Origin: Bacillus sp. ISL-55
Lineage (GTDB): Bacteria; Bacillota; Bacilli; Bacillales; Cytobacillaceae
NCBI RefSeq assembly: GCF_018613155.1
Contig: NZ_JAGGQU010000038.1
Location: 93,871 to 157,870 of the forward strand
DNA: 64,000 nt
Reading direction: 5' to 3'
The notes under the pieces are model-generated. The model did not search any database and had not been told where the DNA came from. It saw only the letters and a program-made list of their open reading frames with translations. The position numbers and the translations under genes are program-made. Shown here piece after piece: positions 44,316 to 54,258 of the stretch (position 1 is the first letter of the stretch; every line of letters starts with the position of its first letter).

Positions 44316-45026
44316 TTATGATTTTTTGCCGTCTGTATATTGCTGGCGGAAAACTTGCATCGATTCATTCTCATTAAGGGCTTTTAAGTCTTCTTCTGTC
44401 AGCTTGCCATTGCCCATTTCGATTACATATACATCCAATGTCTTTTTGCCCCATTGTTCGTATACATCCTTGACCGTATCATAGTAAAGGTCGACCTTAT
44501 TCCCTTTGATTGCGCCACCTTTATCAGCGACTACACCAAAACCATACCCCGGGATGAAAAGGATTGTCCCAATCGGGAATACATTTAAATCAGCCGCGAC
44601 AGTTGAATATAAGTCACGTTTAACTTTTACACCAGAATAAGTGATTCCATACCCCGGATGCCCAGGATTTTTGCCCGTCGATTCAATACCGGCTGTATAC
44701 CCTGTAGCTATGATTTTCTTCGTCGGGTATTGTGACCAATTTAGTGATTCCTCAAGGGTAGGCTGCTTCCCTGCAACCTTTTCACTTGAAGAAATCTTTG
44801 TAGTAAAGTCGGATACTTTTTTCAAAAACTTAAAAGCAAGTCCTATCGATTTCTTTTTATGGTCTATGCTTGAACTTTCTTCTTGTTGAGTTCCTGCGCT
44901 ATCAAATACGTATGTAGATACAGTAGAAGCTTCAACTCCCGAAATAGAATGAAACGTAGAAGTTATAGCAGCAAAAAATAAAACTGCCATCACTGAGCGT
45001 CTGGCCCACATTTTTAAAATATTCAT
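44316..45026 (-). CDS. yuiC: 3D-domain cell wall enzyme YuiC (Sps/Rpf-like)
   Basis: Exported protein of 236 residues. It has an N-terminal signal or anchor ([19 protein letters not shown]), a linker, and a C-terminal 3D domain with three aspartates: [19 protein letters not shown] and KVDLYYD. The B. subtilis YuiC family are muralytic stationary-phase survival enzymes related in fold to lytic transglycosylases. ATG at 45026 is chosen; a GTG at 45038 is also possible, since GGGAGG sits just before it. Confidence 0.88.
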   Translation of the reverse strand: MNILKMWARRSVMAVLFFAAITSTFHSISGVEASTVSTYVFDSAGTQQEESSSIDHKKKSIGLAFKFLKKVSDFTTKISSSEKVAGKQPTLEESLNWSQYPTKKIIATGYTAGIESTGKNPGHPGYGITYSGVKVKRDLYSTVAADLNVFPIGTILFIPGYGFGVVADKGGAIKGNKVDLYYDTVKDVYEQWGKKTLDVYVIEMGNGKLTEEDLKALNENESMQVFRQQYTDGKKS

Positions 45027-45178
45027 ATAATTTTTCACTCCTCCCAAAACTATTAATTTCCCTACGTAACAAGAAATATTCCAAAAGGAGCAAAAAAGTG
45101 CCAAAATACCTATTTACACTTCCATTAAAAGTAAAATGTTACTTATAGTATCCAACAAACACTCGATTTTATGCACAA

Positions 45179-45204
45179 AAAAAACCTCCAAATATTGAAG
45201 GTTT
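45179..45204 (-). terminator. Intrinsic terminator after yuiB
   Basis: Stem AAACCT/AGGTTT with an imperfect extension, then TTTTTTTTG on the minus strand. Confidence 0.75.
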
Positions 45205-45210
45205 CTTGTA

Positions 45211-45531
45211 TTAGAACATTTGATATCCTTTTTTTCGCAAAAGCCTGATGACTATACCCGCTAAAATAGCGCCTGCCAGACCGCTGCTTAAAATCAGAAT
45301 GTCTGCCATTGCCAATTGTGATAGCCGCTGTCCAAGATCATTGAAGGCTTCACCGCTATTCCTGAAATAGTCAATAAACGGATACTTATCAATAATGAAA
45401 ATTGCAATCAATGGATACACAATAGCCATGATCCATGACATCCTCAACAGCATATTCAGTAAAAACCCAATCCCGAAAAACAGGACAAAAAACAATAACA
45501 TCGAAATGATCAGTGTGACAACCGTCATCAT
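45211..45531 (-). CDS. yuiB: Membrane protein YuiB
   Basis: A 106-residue membrane protein with three hydrophobic segments and a short basic C-terminus. Function is unknown; assigned by size, hydropathy and place between yuiC and yuiA as in B. subtilis. ATG follows GGGGGGATATAGAC. Confidence 0.78.
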   Translation of the reverse strand: MMTVVTLIISMLLFFVLFFGIGFLLNMLLRMSWIMAIVYPLIAIFIIDKYPFIDYFRNSGEAFNDLGQRLSQLAMADILILSSGLAGAILAGIVIRLLRKKGYQMF

Positions 45532-45621
45532 GTCTATATCCCCCCATTAAACATCATTTCTAGTTTACTGTTTGTCCGTTTTCTAGTCAATGAAATGGTG
45601 TGACTTTGCTTTTTGGGCAAA

Positions 45622-45645
45622 AGAAAAACCCCGCATTGTGCGAAG
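45622..45645 (-). terminator. Intrinsic terminator after yuiA
   Basis: Short stem with wobble pairs (CTTCGCA and TGCGGGG on the minus strand), then TTTTTCTTTT. Confidence 0.65.
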
Positions 45646-45662
45646 GTCAAAGAAGCATTGTC

Positions 45663-45788
45663 TTATTTATTTGATTTGCCGGATCCGCTGCAGCATGTGC
45701 ACGTTTCTGAACCGCCAAGCAACAGTTGGAAATAGCCTTTACCAGAGCAGTATGGGCATTCTTTTGAATTATGTGTATGCATTGTCAT
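45663..45788 (-). CDS. yuiA: Small zinc-finger-like protein YuiA
   Basis: A 41-residue protein with two DnaJ-type C-x-x-C-x-G-x-G motifs: CPYCSGKG at residues 11-18 and CTCCSGSG at 30-37. It probably binds one zinc ion. GGAGAGGTTCACAA precedes the ATG at 45788 and a terminator follows. Position next to yuiB matches B. subtilis yuiA. Function is unknown. Confidence 0.85.
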   Translation of the reverse strand: MTMHTHNSKECPYCSGKGYFQLLLGGSETCTCCSGSGKSNK

Positions 45789-45943
45789 TTGTGAACCTCT
45801 CCTTTTATATTTGAATTTTCTGATAATATATCAGACATTCATTGTTTTTGAAAAGGTTCAAATTTGACCAAAAAACCCTATTGAAAACGGATACATCATA
45901 TATTTTCTTTCATTATCTGTCACTTTCTCAAAATTTCAGAAAA

Positions 45944-46426
45944 TTATAAAAATAATCTATATGCACTATAATGAAACTGCTTGCCTGGATCCAATCCCTC
46001 CGCTCCAGTCACAACTTGACCAATTGGTTTATCCAAAAGGAAGTGCAGCAGCATTGAGGTATCAGGATCTGCTTTTAATTCTTCAGGTGAGATGAATTTC
46101 GCATCATAGAGCTCACTTTCCTCAACCGTCACCCTCTGATCTGCTAATGGCGCCAATAGAAATACGAGCATATTATCACTGATGGACTCCCGGATCACAC
46201 CAGTTCGCAAACCCAGCAGCCCCCTAATTGTACAGACCACACCTGTCTCTTCTTTCACTTCCCGGAGCACCGCCTGATCTGCCGTTTCCCCTTCATCCAC
46301 GAAGCCTGCCGGCAGCGACCAGCTTCCTTTCAGACCTCCATAGCGCTTTTTGACGACCAGCCAGCGCCCATCCTCTGAAATAACCACACCCGCGACACCA
46401 AGCCAGACATTTTCACGTTTCCCCAT
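45944..46426 (-). CDS. NUDIX hydrolase
   Basis: A 160-residue Nudix-fold hydrolase of nucleoside diphosphate-linked compounds. The Nudix box is complete: GFVDEGETADQAVLREVKEE at about residues 41-60, followed by TG. The substrate cannot be inferred. GGATGGGGAAATGA precedes the ATG. Single gene. Confidence 0.9.
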   Translation of the reverse strand: MGKRENVWLGVAGVVISEDGRWLVVKKRYGGLKGSWSLPAGFVDEGETADQAVLREVKEETGVVCTIRGLLGLRTGVIRESISDNMLVFLLAPLADQRVTVEESELYDAKFISPEELKADPDTSMLLHFLLDKPIGQVVTGAEGLDPGKQFHYSAYRLFL

Positions 46427-46512
46427 TCATTTCCCCATCCAATAGCTAGTTTGTACTACTATTGTAACCTATAGGATTTGAAATCGTCATTGCAGCCGTC
46501 CTCCTGGTTGTA

Positions 46513-46570
46513 AGAAAAGCTCAAGCACCTTGTTCAGACCCGGCAAGCGCTTAAGCTAAATAATTCTCTT
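46513..46570 (+). repeat. Dispersed intergenic repeat, truncated copy
   Basis: Opens AGAAAAGCTCAAGCACCTTG and continues CAGACCCGGCAAGCGCTTA; only the 5' portion of the family is kept. Confidence 0.6.
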
Positions 46571-46625
46571 AGTGATTTCCCGAAATTAAAAACAGACCCC
46601 AGCAGGAGTCTGTTCGATATTTCTA

Positions 46626-47843
46626 TTACAGAATGTTGAATTTACCTTTTTTAAGCACCATTGAAGGTCCGCCAATCATGTACAGCGCACGGTTGTCGAT
46701 CATTTTTTTCATGAAGGAAGCTTTCGTGCCGACCATTTTCTTGCCGAATGCAACTCCGATCGCGTCATCTTCACCAAGTGAACATACTGTTCCTTTGATA
46801 TCAGGAGTGAATGTCTCAAGTTCAGATTTACCACGAACTAGAGCCGCAATGTTCCTTGCGCAAACCTCACCCTGCTGCATAGCGATCTGTGCAGTCGGAG
46901 GGTATGGGCGATTGATCTCTTCATTGATGATCAATGAGCAGTCGCCGACAATGAATACATCTTCTGAACCTGGAAGGCGAAGGTCTGGCTGCACTTTTAC
47001 GCGGCCGCGCATTGCTTCGATACCTGATTTCTCGATAACAGAGTTTCCGCGGACACCTGCTGCCCAGACAACTGTGCCAGCTTTGATTTCTTCCACTTCT
47101 TCTTCACCTTTAGCAACGATGATGCCTTCTGGAGTCGCTTCTTTGATTGCTGTGCCGATGCGGAATTCCACGCCTTTTTTCTCAAGCGTAGCAACTGCAT
47201 AGTTGACAAGCTCTGGGTCGAAACCAGGCAGAACCATTGGTGCCGCTTCGACACAAACGATTTTCACTTTATGGTAATCTACATCATATTCACGGCAAAG
47301 TTCAGGAACCCGGTTTGTCAGTTCACCAAGGAACTCGATTCCTGTGAAGCCTGCACCGCCAACAACGATTGTCAGGCGCTCATCTTTCCTCTCGGCTTCA
47401 GTATTATATGTTGCGAATTGATATTCGATATGCTCACGGATTTGTCTGGCTGAGTTGACATTGACGATAGAGAAAGCATACTCTTTCAAGCCTTTAATAC
47501 CGAAAGTTTCAGGTTCAGCACCCAAGCCGATGACCAGATAATCATAGACGATGTCACCGTTCTCAAGGATTACACGTTTCTCATCCATCTTGATCTCTTC
47601 AACAGAACCCTGGACGAATTCAACCTTATGGCGATCGATTACATCACGAACATCATAACGGACTCTATCATGGTGCAAAGTTCCTGCAGATGCTTCGTGC
47701 AGCCATGTAGTTTCATAGTGGTAATCATTTTTGTTGACAAGGACAATGTCAGCCTCGTTTACTCCAACAGCTTTTTGTAAACGGGTAGCTGTCATTAATC
47801 CCCCGTATCCTGCTCCTAAAATTACGATCTTTGGCTTTCTCAA
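46626..47843 (-). CDS. yumB: NADH dehydrogenase-like FAD oxidoreductase YumB
   Basis: Type II NADH:quinone oxidoreductase-like flavoprotein of about 405 residues. The N-terminal FAD-binding motif is [20 protein letters not shown] second Rossmann motif for NADH ([18 protein letters not shown]) lies at about residue 160, and [10 protein letters not shown] near residue 295 binds FAD. The TTG at 47843 is chosen; a GTG three codons upstream is possible, because AAGGTGG precedes both. Divergent from yumC; the 370-bp gap between them is AT-rich and should hold both promoters, but none is clear. Confidence 0.88.
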   Translation of the reverse strand: MRKPKIVILGAGYGGLMTATRLQKAVGVNEADIVLVNKNDYHYETTWLHEASAGTLHHDRVRYDVRDVIDRHKVEFVQGSVEEIKMDEKRVILENGDIVYDYLVIGLGAEPETFGIKGLKEYAFSIVNVNSARQIREHIEYQFATYNTEAERKDERLTIVVGGAGFTGIEFLGELTNRVPELCREYDVDYHKVKIVCVEAAPMVLPGFDPELVNYAVATLEKKGVEFRIGTAIKEATPEGIIVAKGEEEVEEIKAGTVVWAAGVRGNSVIEKSGIEAMRGRVKVQPDLRLPGSEDVFIVGDCSLIINEEINRPYPPTAQIAMQQGEVCARNIAALVRGKSELETFTPDIKGTVCSLGEDDAIGVAFGKKMVGTKASFMKKMIDNRALYMIGGPSMVLKKGKFNIL

Positions 47844-48215
47844 AGTGATCACTTCCACCTTTTTAAAATATTTTTGGTCGACTGGCTTCTCTCTCTTTGA
47901 CGCCATCATTCCGGATAAGTTTGTGATATTATTCACTAAAATGTTCAAAAAAATGTCCTGAAAATGTCACAAAATCTTAACATTCTTGCTTACAATCCAT
48001 CTTATTCTTTTTGCTCCGCATTTTCAAGCGATTCATTTAACTTAGAAATATTCAGAAAATAGGATGATTTCACTATTTTCCCGTTTTGTAAAGGGGATTT
48101 TCTATGAAATATATTGTTCCACAAGCATTCTTCTATTATGATTAGGAGTTTATTTTTTCAATTTATGGTATTATAACAATTGGAGCATTTTACTACATAG
48201 TGAGGGGGATATGGA

Positions 48216-49211
48216 GTGAAAGAAGATCAAAAAGTTTATGACATCACGATTATCGGTGGGGGGCCAGCTGGTCTGTTCACTGCTTTCTACGGCGGAATGA
48301 GACAAGCATCAGTTAAGATTATTGAAAGTTTGCCACAGTTAGGCGGGCAATTATCAGCACTTTATCCTGAAAAGTACATATATGATGTTGCCGGCTTTCC
48401 AAAAGTCCGTGCCCAGGAGCTGATCAACAACCTGAAAGAGCAAATGGCGAAATTCGAGCCTGCTACTGCTCTTGAGCAATCTGTTGAAAAGCTGGAGAAG
48501 CTGGAAGACGGAAATATCAAGCTGACTACTGATAAAGAAGTTCATTATACAAAAACAGTCATCATCACTGCCGGAAACGGTGCGTTCCAGCCGCGCAGGC
48601 TAGAACTTGAAAGCGCTGCCCAATATGAGGGCAAAAACCTGCACTATTTTATCGATGACCTGAACCAGTTCGCTGGCCAAAAGGTTGCGGTATTAGGCGG
48701 AGGCGATTCAGCTGTTGACTGGGCATTGATGCTTGAGCCAATCGCTGAACAAGTGACGATCGTTCACAGACGCGATAAGTTCCGCGCGCATGAGCATAGT
48801 GTTGAAAACCTGCAAAACTCAAAGGTTGATATCAAGACTCCTTTTGTGCCGACTGAACTTGTTGGTGATGGGGAAAAAATCAGCCAGATCGTTCTTAAGG
48901 ACGCGAATGGCGAAGATACTGTAGCCGTCGACGTTGACGCGGTCATCTGCAACTTCGGTTTCGTTTCATCTCTTGGACCAATCAAGGAATGGGGTCTTGA
49001 AATCGAAAAGAACTCAATCGTCGTCAACTCAAAAATGGAAACGAATATCCCGGGCGTTTATGCTGCAGGCGATATCTGCACATACGAAGGCAAAGTCAAG
49101 CTGATCGCGACAGGATTCGGTGAAGCTCCAACAGCTGTCAACAACGCAAAATCCTATATGGATCCAAAAGCGAAGACACAGCCGCTTCATAGTTCATCAA
49201 TGTTCAAATAA
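48216..49211 (+). CDS. yumC: Ferredoxin/flavodoxin--NADP+ reductase type 2 (YumC)
   Basis: Thioredoxin reductase-like FNR of 331 residues that moves electrons from NADPH to ferredoxin or flavodoxin. FAD-binding [20 protein letters not shown] is at the N-terminus. NADPH-binding [17 protein letters not shown] follows, and [14 protein letters not shown] sits near the C-terminus. It lacks the CxxC of thioredoxin reductases. GTG start follows GAGGGGGATATGGA. Confidence 0.94.
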   Translation: MKEDQKVYDITIIGGGPAGLFTAFYGGMRQASVKIIESLPQLGGQLSALYPEKYIYDVAGFPKVRAQELINNLKEQMAKFEPATALEQSVEKLEKLEDGNIKLTTDKEVHYTKTVIITAGNGAFQPRRLELESAAQYEGKNLHYFIDDLNQFAGQKVAVLGGGDSAVDWALMLEPIAEQVTIVHRRDKFRAHEHSVENLQNSKVDIKTPFVPTELVGDGEKISQIVLKDANGEDTVAVDVDAVICNFGFVSSLGPIKEWGLEIEKNSIVVNSKMETNIPGVYAAGDICTYEGKVKLIATGFGEAPTAVNNAKSYMDPKAKTQPLHSSSMFK

Positions 49212-49212
49212 G

Positions 49213-49242
49213 AAAAAGCAAGGTCCGCGGACCTTGCTTTTT
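49213..49242. terminator. Bidirectional terminator between yumC and yutM
   Basis: A 14-bp perfect stem AAAAAGCAAGGTCC with complement and 2-nt loop. Confidence 0.9.
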
Positions 49243-49244
49243 GT

Positions 49245-49607
49245 TTAACACTCTTCAGGTGTTCCTTCGCGTGTCGCTGTCTTGAAACTAGAACCGCAGC
49301 CGCAAGATGCGATCGCGTTCGGGTTGTCGATCGTGAAGCCTCCGCCCATCAAAGACTGCTTATAGCTGATTGTTGTGCCATTCAGCACTGGAGCACTGTC
49401 CTTATCAACAAGGATTTTTATACCGTGCTGCTCCAGCTCAGTGTCGCCTTCCTCCACTTCATGGGCAAAACCCATTCCGTAAGATAGGCCGCTGCAGCCG
49501 CCGCCTTTTACAGAAACGCGAAGATAAGCGTCTTCCGTCTCGTTTTGTTTCATCATATCTTTAACCTGCAATGCAGCTTCTTCAGTTAGAATCACAATGT
49601 TATCCAT
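49245..49607 (-). CDS. yutM: A-type iron-sulfur carrier YutM (HesB/IscA/ErpA family)
   Basis: A 120-residue Fe-S cluster carrier. The three conserved cysteines are visible: KGGGCSGLSYGM (about residue 38) and the C-terminal CGCGSSF pair. ATG follows AAGGAGGTTTTATC. It clusters with yumC, yuzB, yutJ and yutI, all redox or Fe-S functions. Confidence 0.93.
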   Translation of the reverse strand: MDNIVILTEEAALQVKDMMKQNETEDAYLRVSVKGGGCSGLSYGMGFAHEVEEGDTELEQHGIKILVDKDSAPVLNGTTISYKQSLMGGGFTIDNPNAIASCGCGSSFKTATREGTPEEC

Positions 49608-49632
49608 GATAAAACCTCCTTGATCCCTTTTT

Positions 49633-49750
49633 GTCCAGCTTCAGCGCCTAGCCCCTCGAGTCGCTTCGGTCCGCCCAATGAAGTCAAAGAACGACTTCAC
49701 CGGTCGGCCCTCCACCGCTTGTCGGGGCTGACCAAGGCGCTTTCGCTTTT
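49633..49750 (-). repeat. Dispersed intergenic repeat, full copy in reverse orientation
   Basis: On the minus strand it opens AAAGCGCCTTGGTCAGCCCC and closes GGGGCTAGGCGCTGAAGCTG. It contains the internal hairpin GAAGTCGTTCTTTGACTTC. This is the best-preserved short copy. It fills most of the 49608-49890 gap. Confidence 0.8.
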
Positions 49751-49890
49751 CTTATAGTATATACAGCATTTTTCCAATCCTCAACCAATCAATCCGAAAA
49801 AGAATTATATTCATATTTTCCCACCGAACATCCAATTAACTTGGTATAATATACCTATATACATATAGGGAAAAAGGCTGGTGACGAAAA

Positions 49891-50583
49891 ATGACTCAAA
49901 TAGAACCGCTCTATGATAAAAAATATCACTGTGAAATGTGCGAACATTCTTTTACGACAAAAAAAGTGCGTTCCCGCTTTGTGAAAGTCCTCCGTTTTGA
50001 TACTGATTTCGCCCCTATTTATGCCGATGGTTTCGAAAACCCTAATATTTATTATGTTAATGTCTGCCCAAATTGCGGCTACTCTTTTACCGATGATTTC
50101 AGCACTTATTTTCCGCCGGGCGGTAAACAGCTCATCCAGGATAAAATATGCAATCAATGGGCTCATCATAACTATGGAGATAAGCGAACAATCCAGGAAG
50201 CTATGAACACCTTCAAACTCGCAGCTTATAGCTCGACCCTGAAAAAAGAGAAACATATTATTTCAGCCGGATTGTACATAAGACTTGCCTGGCTCTATCG
50301 ATCTATAGATAACCACGAACAGGAAATGCGTTTTTTAAACCTTGCCCTGAAGGAATATACTGAGTCGTACAGTACCGGAGACTATAGAGGAACTCAAGTC
50401 TCAGAGCTGCGGTTGATGTATCTGATTGGCGACCTCTCAAGAAGGCTTGGCCAAACGCAGGACGCGGTCCGCTTTTTCTCAAAAGTAATCGAGAAGCAGA
50501 GGCAGTCAGTTGAACCGCAAATCATCCAGCTGGCAAAAGATCGCTGGCAGGAAATGCGAGAAGAACAAACAGTTGGGAAGTAA
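49891..50583 (+). CDS. DUF2225 family protein
   Basis: A 230-residue cytosolic protein of the DUF2225 family. Two zinc-ribbon-like cysteine pairs (CEMCEHSF at residue 14 and CPNCGYSF at about 60) are followed by a helical TPR-like region (GLYIRLAWLYRSIDN and LIGDLSRRLGQTQDAVRFFSKVI). Function is unknown. The ATG has GGTGAC upstream. Convergent with yuzB. Confidence 0.82.
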   Translation: MTQIEPLYDKKYHCEMCEHSFTTKKVRSRFVKVLRFDTDFAPIYADGFENPNIYYVNVCPNCGYSFTDDFSTYFPPGGKQLIQDKICNQWAHHNYGDKRTIQEAMNTFKLAAYSSTLKKEKHIISAGLYIRLAWLYRSIDNHEQEMRFLNLALKEYTESYSTGDYRGTQVSELRLMYLIGDLSRRLGQTQDAVRFFSKVIEKQRQSVEPQIIQLAKDRWQEMREEQTVGK

Positions 50584-50600
50584 TACAGGGAAAAATAAAT

Positions 50601-50638
50601 AGGGCTGGCAATGGGATTCTACCATGCCAGCCCTTTCT
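50601..50638. terminator. Bidirectional terminator between the DUF2225 gene and yuzB
   Basis: A 10-bp stem AGGGCTGGCA/TGCCAGCCCT with a 14-nt loop. Confidence 0.82.
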
Positions 50639-50641
50639 ATA

Positions 50642-50881
50642 TTAAAACATCGGATTATCGTCCAAATATTGATAGATATTTTCTACTAGTTCTTCGGGTG
50701 TATCTCCCACAACTGGGTCCCCGTTCACCAGGGCAAACATGGACTGTGCGCATTTCCCGCAGTAACCAAGGCAGCCGTATTCAATCACATCAAGATCAGG
50801 GTCACGCTCCAGCTCCGCCCTTGCTTTTTGGGCACCGCTTGCTAGATTGCTGATGCAAAATTCAATGATTGGCTTAATCAT
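50642..50881 (-). CDS. yuzB: UPF0349/DUF1450 protein YuzB
   Basis: A 79-residue protein with cysteines in IIEFCISN and [12 protein letters not shown], suggesting metal or Fe-S binding. ATG at 50881 follows GAGAGGTGAAACAA and gives the B. subtilis length. Function is unknown. It is divergent from yutJ. Confidence 0.88.
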   Translation of the reverse strand: MIKPIIEFCISNLASGAQKARAELERDPDLDVIEYGCLGYCGKCAQSMFALVNGDPVVGDTPEELVENIYQYLDDNPMF

Positions 50882-51127
50882 TTGTTTCACCTCTCTACTA
50901 ATTTTCAATCGTAACCTTTTTCTAGTAAATCGTCAATTTCCCAGGCTTAGGGCATCCATAAAATTGTTGTTATTTTGTCACAATTTCGTTATACTTTTTA
51001 TGGTGATTTATTGAGCATAAAAATATTGCGAAATAATTTCGAAAAATGTATCCGTTTACTGAATTTGTAGAACGAGCTGGAAAAACTTCATTAACTGTTT
51101 GCGAAGAGTTAAAAAGGGGAAATTCAC

Positions 51128-52195
51128 ATGAAAAATCTCGTTATCCTTGGAGGCGGCTATGGCGGCATGCGTGTGCTTCAAAAACTGCTGCCAAATGAAC
51201 TGCCAGAAGATGTATCAATTACACTGATTGACCGTGTTCCATACCACTGTTTAAAAACAGAATACTATGCCCTGGCTGCAGGTACGATTTCTGACCAGCA
51301 TATCCGGGTGGCATTTCCAGAGCATCCCCGCCTTCAGGTAAAATATGCTGAAGTAACAGTCATCAATCTTGAGGATCAGAAGGTTGAACTCCAGGGTGAT
51401 GAGTTTGTTCAATATGATGACCTTATTATCGGTCTCGGCTGTGAAGATAAATATCACAATGTCCCGGGAGCTGACAAGTTCACCTACAGCATCCAATCAA
51501 TTGAAAAGTCCCGCGCGACCTACCAGGCACTTAATAATTTGCCAGCAGGTTCAACCGTTTCAATCGTTGGTGCAGGGTTAAGTGGTGTTGAACTTGCTAG
51601 TGAATTGGCTGAAAGCCGCAAAGATTTGAAAATAAATCTATTTGACCGTGGCAATCATATCCTTTCTGCCTTCTCTGAACGCCTGAGCACGTATGTGGAG
51701 AACTGGTTCGACAATCACAATGTTGAAATCATCAACAACGCGAATATTACGGAAGTCCAGAACAATGTTCTTTATAATCACGATGAGCCGATCGTGTGTG
51801 ATGCGATTGTGTGGACAGCCGGCATCCAGGCGAATCGACTTGTCCGCGAGATGGACGTTGAGAAAGACAGCATGGGCCGCGCAGTGGTAACTCCGCAGCA
51901 TAATCTGCCAGGCTACGAAAAGGTTTATATAGTCGGAGATTGTGCCAGCCTTCCGCACGCACCAAGTGCACAGCTTGCAGAAGGTCAGGCAGAACAAATC
52001 GTCCAGGTTTTGCAAAAACGCTGGAAAGGCGAAGAACCGCCTGAATCATTCCCACCGATCAAGCTGAAAGGCGTCATTGGCTCACTCGGCAAAAAGCACG
52101 GCTTCGGACTAGTCGCCGAACGCCCGATTACCGGCCGCGTCGCACGCCTGCTGAAATCTGGGATTTTGTGGATGTACAAGTATCATAATGGGTGA
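51128..52195 (+). CDS. yutJ: NADH dehydrogenase-like FAD oxidoreductase YutJ
   Basis: A 355-residue type II NADH dehydrogenase-like flavoprotein, paralogous to YumB. It has LVILGGGYGGMRVLQKLLP at the N-terminus, a second dinucleotide motif VSIVGAGLSGVELASELAES (about residue 140) and KVYIVGDCASLPHAPSAQLA. AAAAGGGGAAATTCAC precedes the ATG. Followed by a strong terminator. Confidence 0.9.
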   Translation: MKNLVILGGGYGGMRVLQKLLPNELPEDVSITLIDRVPYHCLKTEYYALAAGTISDQHIRVAFPEHPRLQVKYAEVTVINLEDQKVELQGDEFVQYDDLIIGLGCEDKYHNVPGADKFTYSIQSIEKSRATYQALNNLPAGSTVSIVGAGLSGVELASELAESRKDLKINLFDRGNHILSAFSERLSTYVENWFDNHNVEIINNANITEVQNNVLYNHDEPIVCDAIVWTAGIQANRLVREMDVEKDSMGRAVVTPQHNLPGYEKVYIVGDCASLPHAPSAQLAEGQAEQIVQVLQKRWKGEEPPESFPPIKLKGVIGSLGKKHGFGLVAERPITGRVARLLKSGILWMYKYHNG

Positions 52196-52203
52196 TGTGG
52201 TGA

Positions 52204-52227
52204 AAACCGGGCGATGCCCGGTTTTTT
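52204..52227 (+). terminator. Intrinsic terminator after yutJ
   Basis: Stem AAAACCGGGC with GCCCGGTTTT and a 3-nt loop, then TTATTTTTC. Confidence 0.88.
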
Positions 52228-52291
52228 ATTTTTCGAAAACAGGTGCGTTTTTTGTTTTTACATAATTGAAAAGATATGGTGATAATTTCAG

Positions 52292-52450
52292 AACTGGTAA
52301 AAATCATTGAAAATTTCCAGTTCGCCAATAAAGTTGTGAAAATCGCCAATAAAAATGAATTTTCGCCAATAAAATTTAAAAATCGCCAATAAATCAAAAA
52401 AATCGCCAATAAAGTTGTGAACTCCGCCAATAAACCAAATCTCCGCTATT
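52292..52450 (-). repeat. 20-21-bp direct-repeat array with 31-nt terminal hairpin (copy 3, inverted)
   Basis: Units with CGCCAATAAA fall at 52323, 52344, 52364, 52384, 52404 and 52425, plus one decayed unit. The 31-nt inverted repeat is at 52292-52322. On the minus strand the units read TTTATTGGCGAT, as in the copy at 5699, and the hairpin opens AACTGGAAATTTTC. It occupies the gap between the yutJ terminator and the yuzD 3' end. Confidence 0.85.
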
Positions 52451-52536
52451 CACTAATGACCTGCTACGGAAAACTCTCCACTAATTCATCAATTAATCGC
52501 CAACAAAATAGAAAAAGCACTCCAAATTGGAATGCT

Positions 52537-52863
52537 TTAAGCTGGAACGTACCCATATTTCTCTAATTCCGCATAAATTGTTTTCAATTTCGGGTTTCCT
52601 TCGCCGACAATCTTGCCTTCGAGCAGGACGACAGGGTAGAACATATCTTCTTCGATTACTTTTTGGGCGAATTCCTGTTTATCTTCCTCTGCTGGAGGAT
52701 TATTGATATCGACATAAACAATTCTGAATGTTTGGTCTGCGTATTTGCGGCTGATCGCAGCTTCGAGCCATTCGTATGTTTCTTTTGAGGATGGCAGGTT
52801 CACACAGCTTGGGCATAATACTTCTGCACCGTACACGACAATTTCTACCTCTTTACGTTCCAT
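52537..52863 (-). CDS. yuzD: DUF1462 thioredoxin-like protein YuzD
   Basis: A 108-residue thioredoxin-fold protein (DUF1462). It has a CPSC motif in GAEVLCPSCVNLPSS at about residue 15, in the place of a redox CxxC, then a cis-Pro-like YPVVLLEGKIVGEG segment. ATG at 52863 follows AGGGGGTAATTGATA. Divergent from yutI; a role near Fe-S or thiol chemistry is suggested by context only. Confidence 0.87.
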   Translation of the reverse strand: MERKEVEIVVYGAEVLCPSCVNLPSSKETYEWLEAAISRKYADQTFRIVYVDINNPPAEEDKQEFAQKVIEEDMFYPVVLLEGKIVGEGNPKLKTIYAELEKYGYVPA

Positions 52864-53015
52864 TATCAATTACCCCCTGTTATTTTCTTTTATTTTACTA
52901 TACGATGAAAAAGATGCATAAGGAAAAAACTGTGTTCACTGGTTTTTCGGTTTTATTGGATAGATTTTTCCGGCCGATAAGATTATAATAAGTATTATGA
53001 AAGGAGTCGATTTGC

Positions 53016-53252
53016 ATGACTGAACAGCAAATGTTTGAGCAAGTACAGGAAGTATTAGATAAATTGCGTCCATTCCTTCTTCGCGATGGTGGAGACTGCG
53101 AACTAGTTGATATTGAGGATGGCATTGTTAAACTTCGCCTGCTGGGTGCATGCGGTAGCTGCCCGAGCTCCACAATCACACTTAAAGCTGGAATTGAACG
53201 CGCACTTTTAGAAGAAGTACCTGGTGTCGTTGAGGTTGAACAGGTATTCTAA
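53016..53252 (+). CDS. yutI: NifU-like Fe-S scaffold YutI
   Basis: A 78-residue NifU C-terminal-domain protein that holds and transfers Fe-S clusters. The cluster-binding CxxC is in [15 protein letters not shown] (about residues 44-47). ATG follows GAAAGGAGTCGATTTGC. It has its own terminator. With yutM it supplies Fe-S carriers to the nearby redox enzymes. Confidence 0.94.
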   Translation: MTEQQMFEQVQEVLDKLRPFLLRDGGDCELVDIEDGIVKLRLLGACGSCPSSTITLKAGIERALLEEVPGVVEVEQVF

Positions 53253-53264
53253 TTAACCAATAAT

Positions 53265-53303
53265 AAAGCGGTTTTGCCAATTAAGGCAAAACCGCTTTTT
53301 TTA
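53265..53303. terminator. Terminator between yutI and thrB
   Basis: A 14-bp perfect stem AAAGCGGTTTTGCC with complement and 6-nt loop, then TTTTTTA on the plus strand. Confidence 0.92.
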
Positions 53304-53319
53304 TGCGGAAACCGATTCA

Positions 53320-54258
53320 TCACCTAACTGATGACCTGCATCCTTCCTGATCAATCTGCAAACTGATGACTTCAAGCCCCACAAGATGCTGCCTCAATTT
53401 TTCCGCTACTGTTTCCCCTTTACCGGGTTCAGCCAGGCACATAATGGATGGTCCCGCTCCGCTCAATGCAACTCCGAATGCTCCTGATTGAATGGCCTTT
53501 TCCTCTACATTCTCAAAAAAAGGCACAAGTGCTTTCCTATACGGCTGGTGGAACAAATCAGCTCTCATCATTTTACCCGCGAGGAGCCAATTCTGTGTCA
53601 TCAGGGCGGCAAGCAGCTGATTAGCTACTGCACTTGCATGGACACTTCTCTGAAAATCCATCACATCCGGCAGGACATCACGTGACGTTTCTGTCAGCAA
53701 CTCCTGATTGGGTACTACCAGAATCGGGTCAAACTGAATCTGGTCAAGAACGGTTAAATCGACCTCATCTCCGATTTGACTGCCAACTACAACGCCTCCG
53801 AACAGACTCGCACCGGCATTATCAGGATGGCCTTCGAACAGGGTAGCAGCTGCCAGTTTTTCAGAACGTGTCAATTGCAAGCCACAGAATTCATTAGCCA
53901 ATTCCACTCCCGCGACAATCGCTGCTGCACTGGAACCAAGCCCTCTCGCAAGCGGGATTTCGCTTTTTACATAGACATGGAGTGAGGGCATTTCCTGCTT
54001 GTACATTTCAGCTGTTTTCATCGCAATTTGGCAAATGAAATTTTTTTCATCACCAGGAAAGCCTGTTAAAGAATGAGTTAAAGGTGTAACCTTCCATTTG
54101 TCGCTTTGTTCTGCCTGGACTTCCATGTAGAGGTTCAGGGCGACGCCTAGCGAATCAAAACCTGGGCCCAGGTTCGCTGAGCTGGCCGGAACTTTTACTG
54201 AAAGGACTTTCCCTCTCGCTACCCCAGCTGCGGCTAAAGGTTCCTCGACCCCCTTCAT
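53320..54258 (-). CDS. thrB: Homoserine kinase
   Basis: GHMP-family kinase that phosphorylates homoserine in threonine synthesis. The 312-residue product contains [19 protein letters not shown], the ATP-binding [16 protein letters not shown] and the C-terminal [14 protein letters not shown]. The ATG overlaps the thrC stop (ATGA), as in a coupled operon. Last gene of hom-thrC-thrB. Confidence 0.96.
   Translation of the reverse strand: MKGVEEPLAAAGVARGKVLSVKVPASSANLGPGFDSLGVALNLYMEVQAEQSDKWKVTPLTHSLTGFPGDEKNFICQIAMKTAEMYKQEMPSLHVYVKSEIPLARGLGSSAAAIVAGVELANEFCGLQLTRSEKLAAATLFEGHPDNAGASLFGGVVVGSQIGDEVDLTVLDQIQFDPILVVPNQELLTETSRDVLPDVMDFQRSVHASAVANQLLAALMTQNWLLAGKMMRADLFHQPYRKALVPFFENVEEKAIQSGAFGVALSGAGPSIMCLAEPGKGETVAEKLRQHLVGLEVISLQIDQEGCRSSVR

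Noticed and set aside
45027..45181. c-di-AMP (ydaO) riboswitch upstream of the cell wall gene yuiC
   Set aside because: The gap is about 155 nt and lacks the conserved core of that class.
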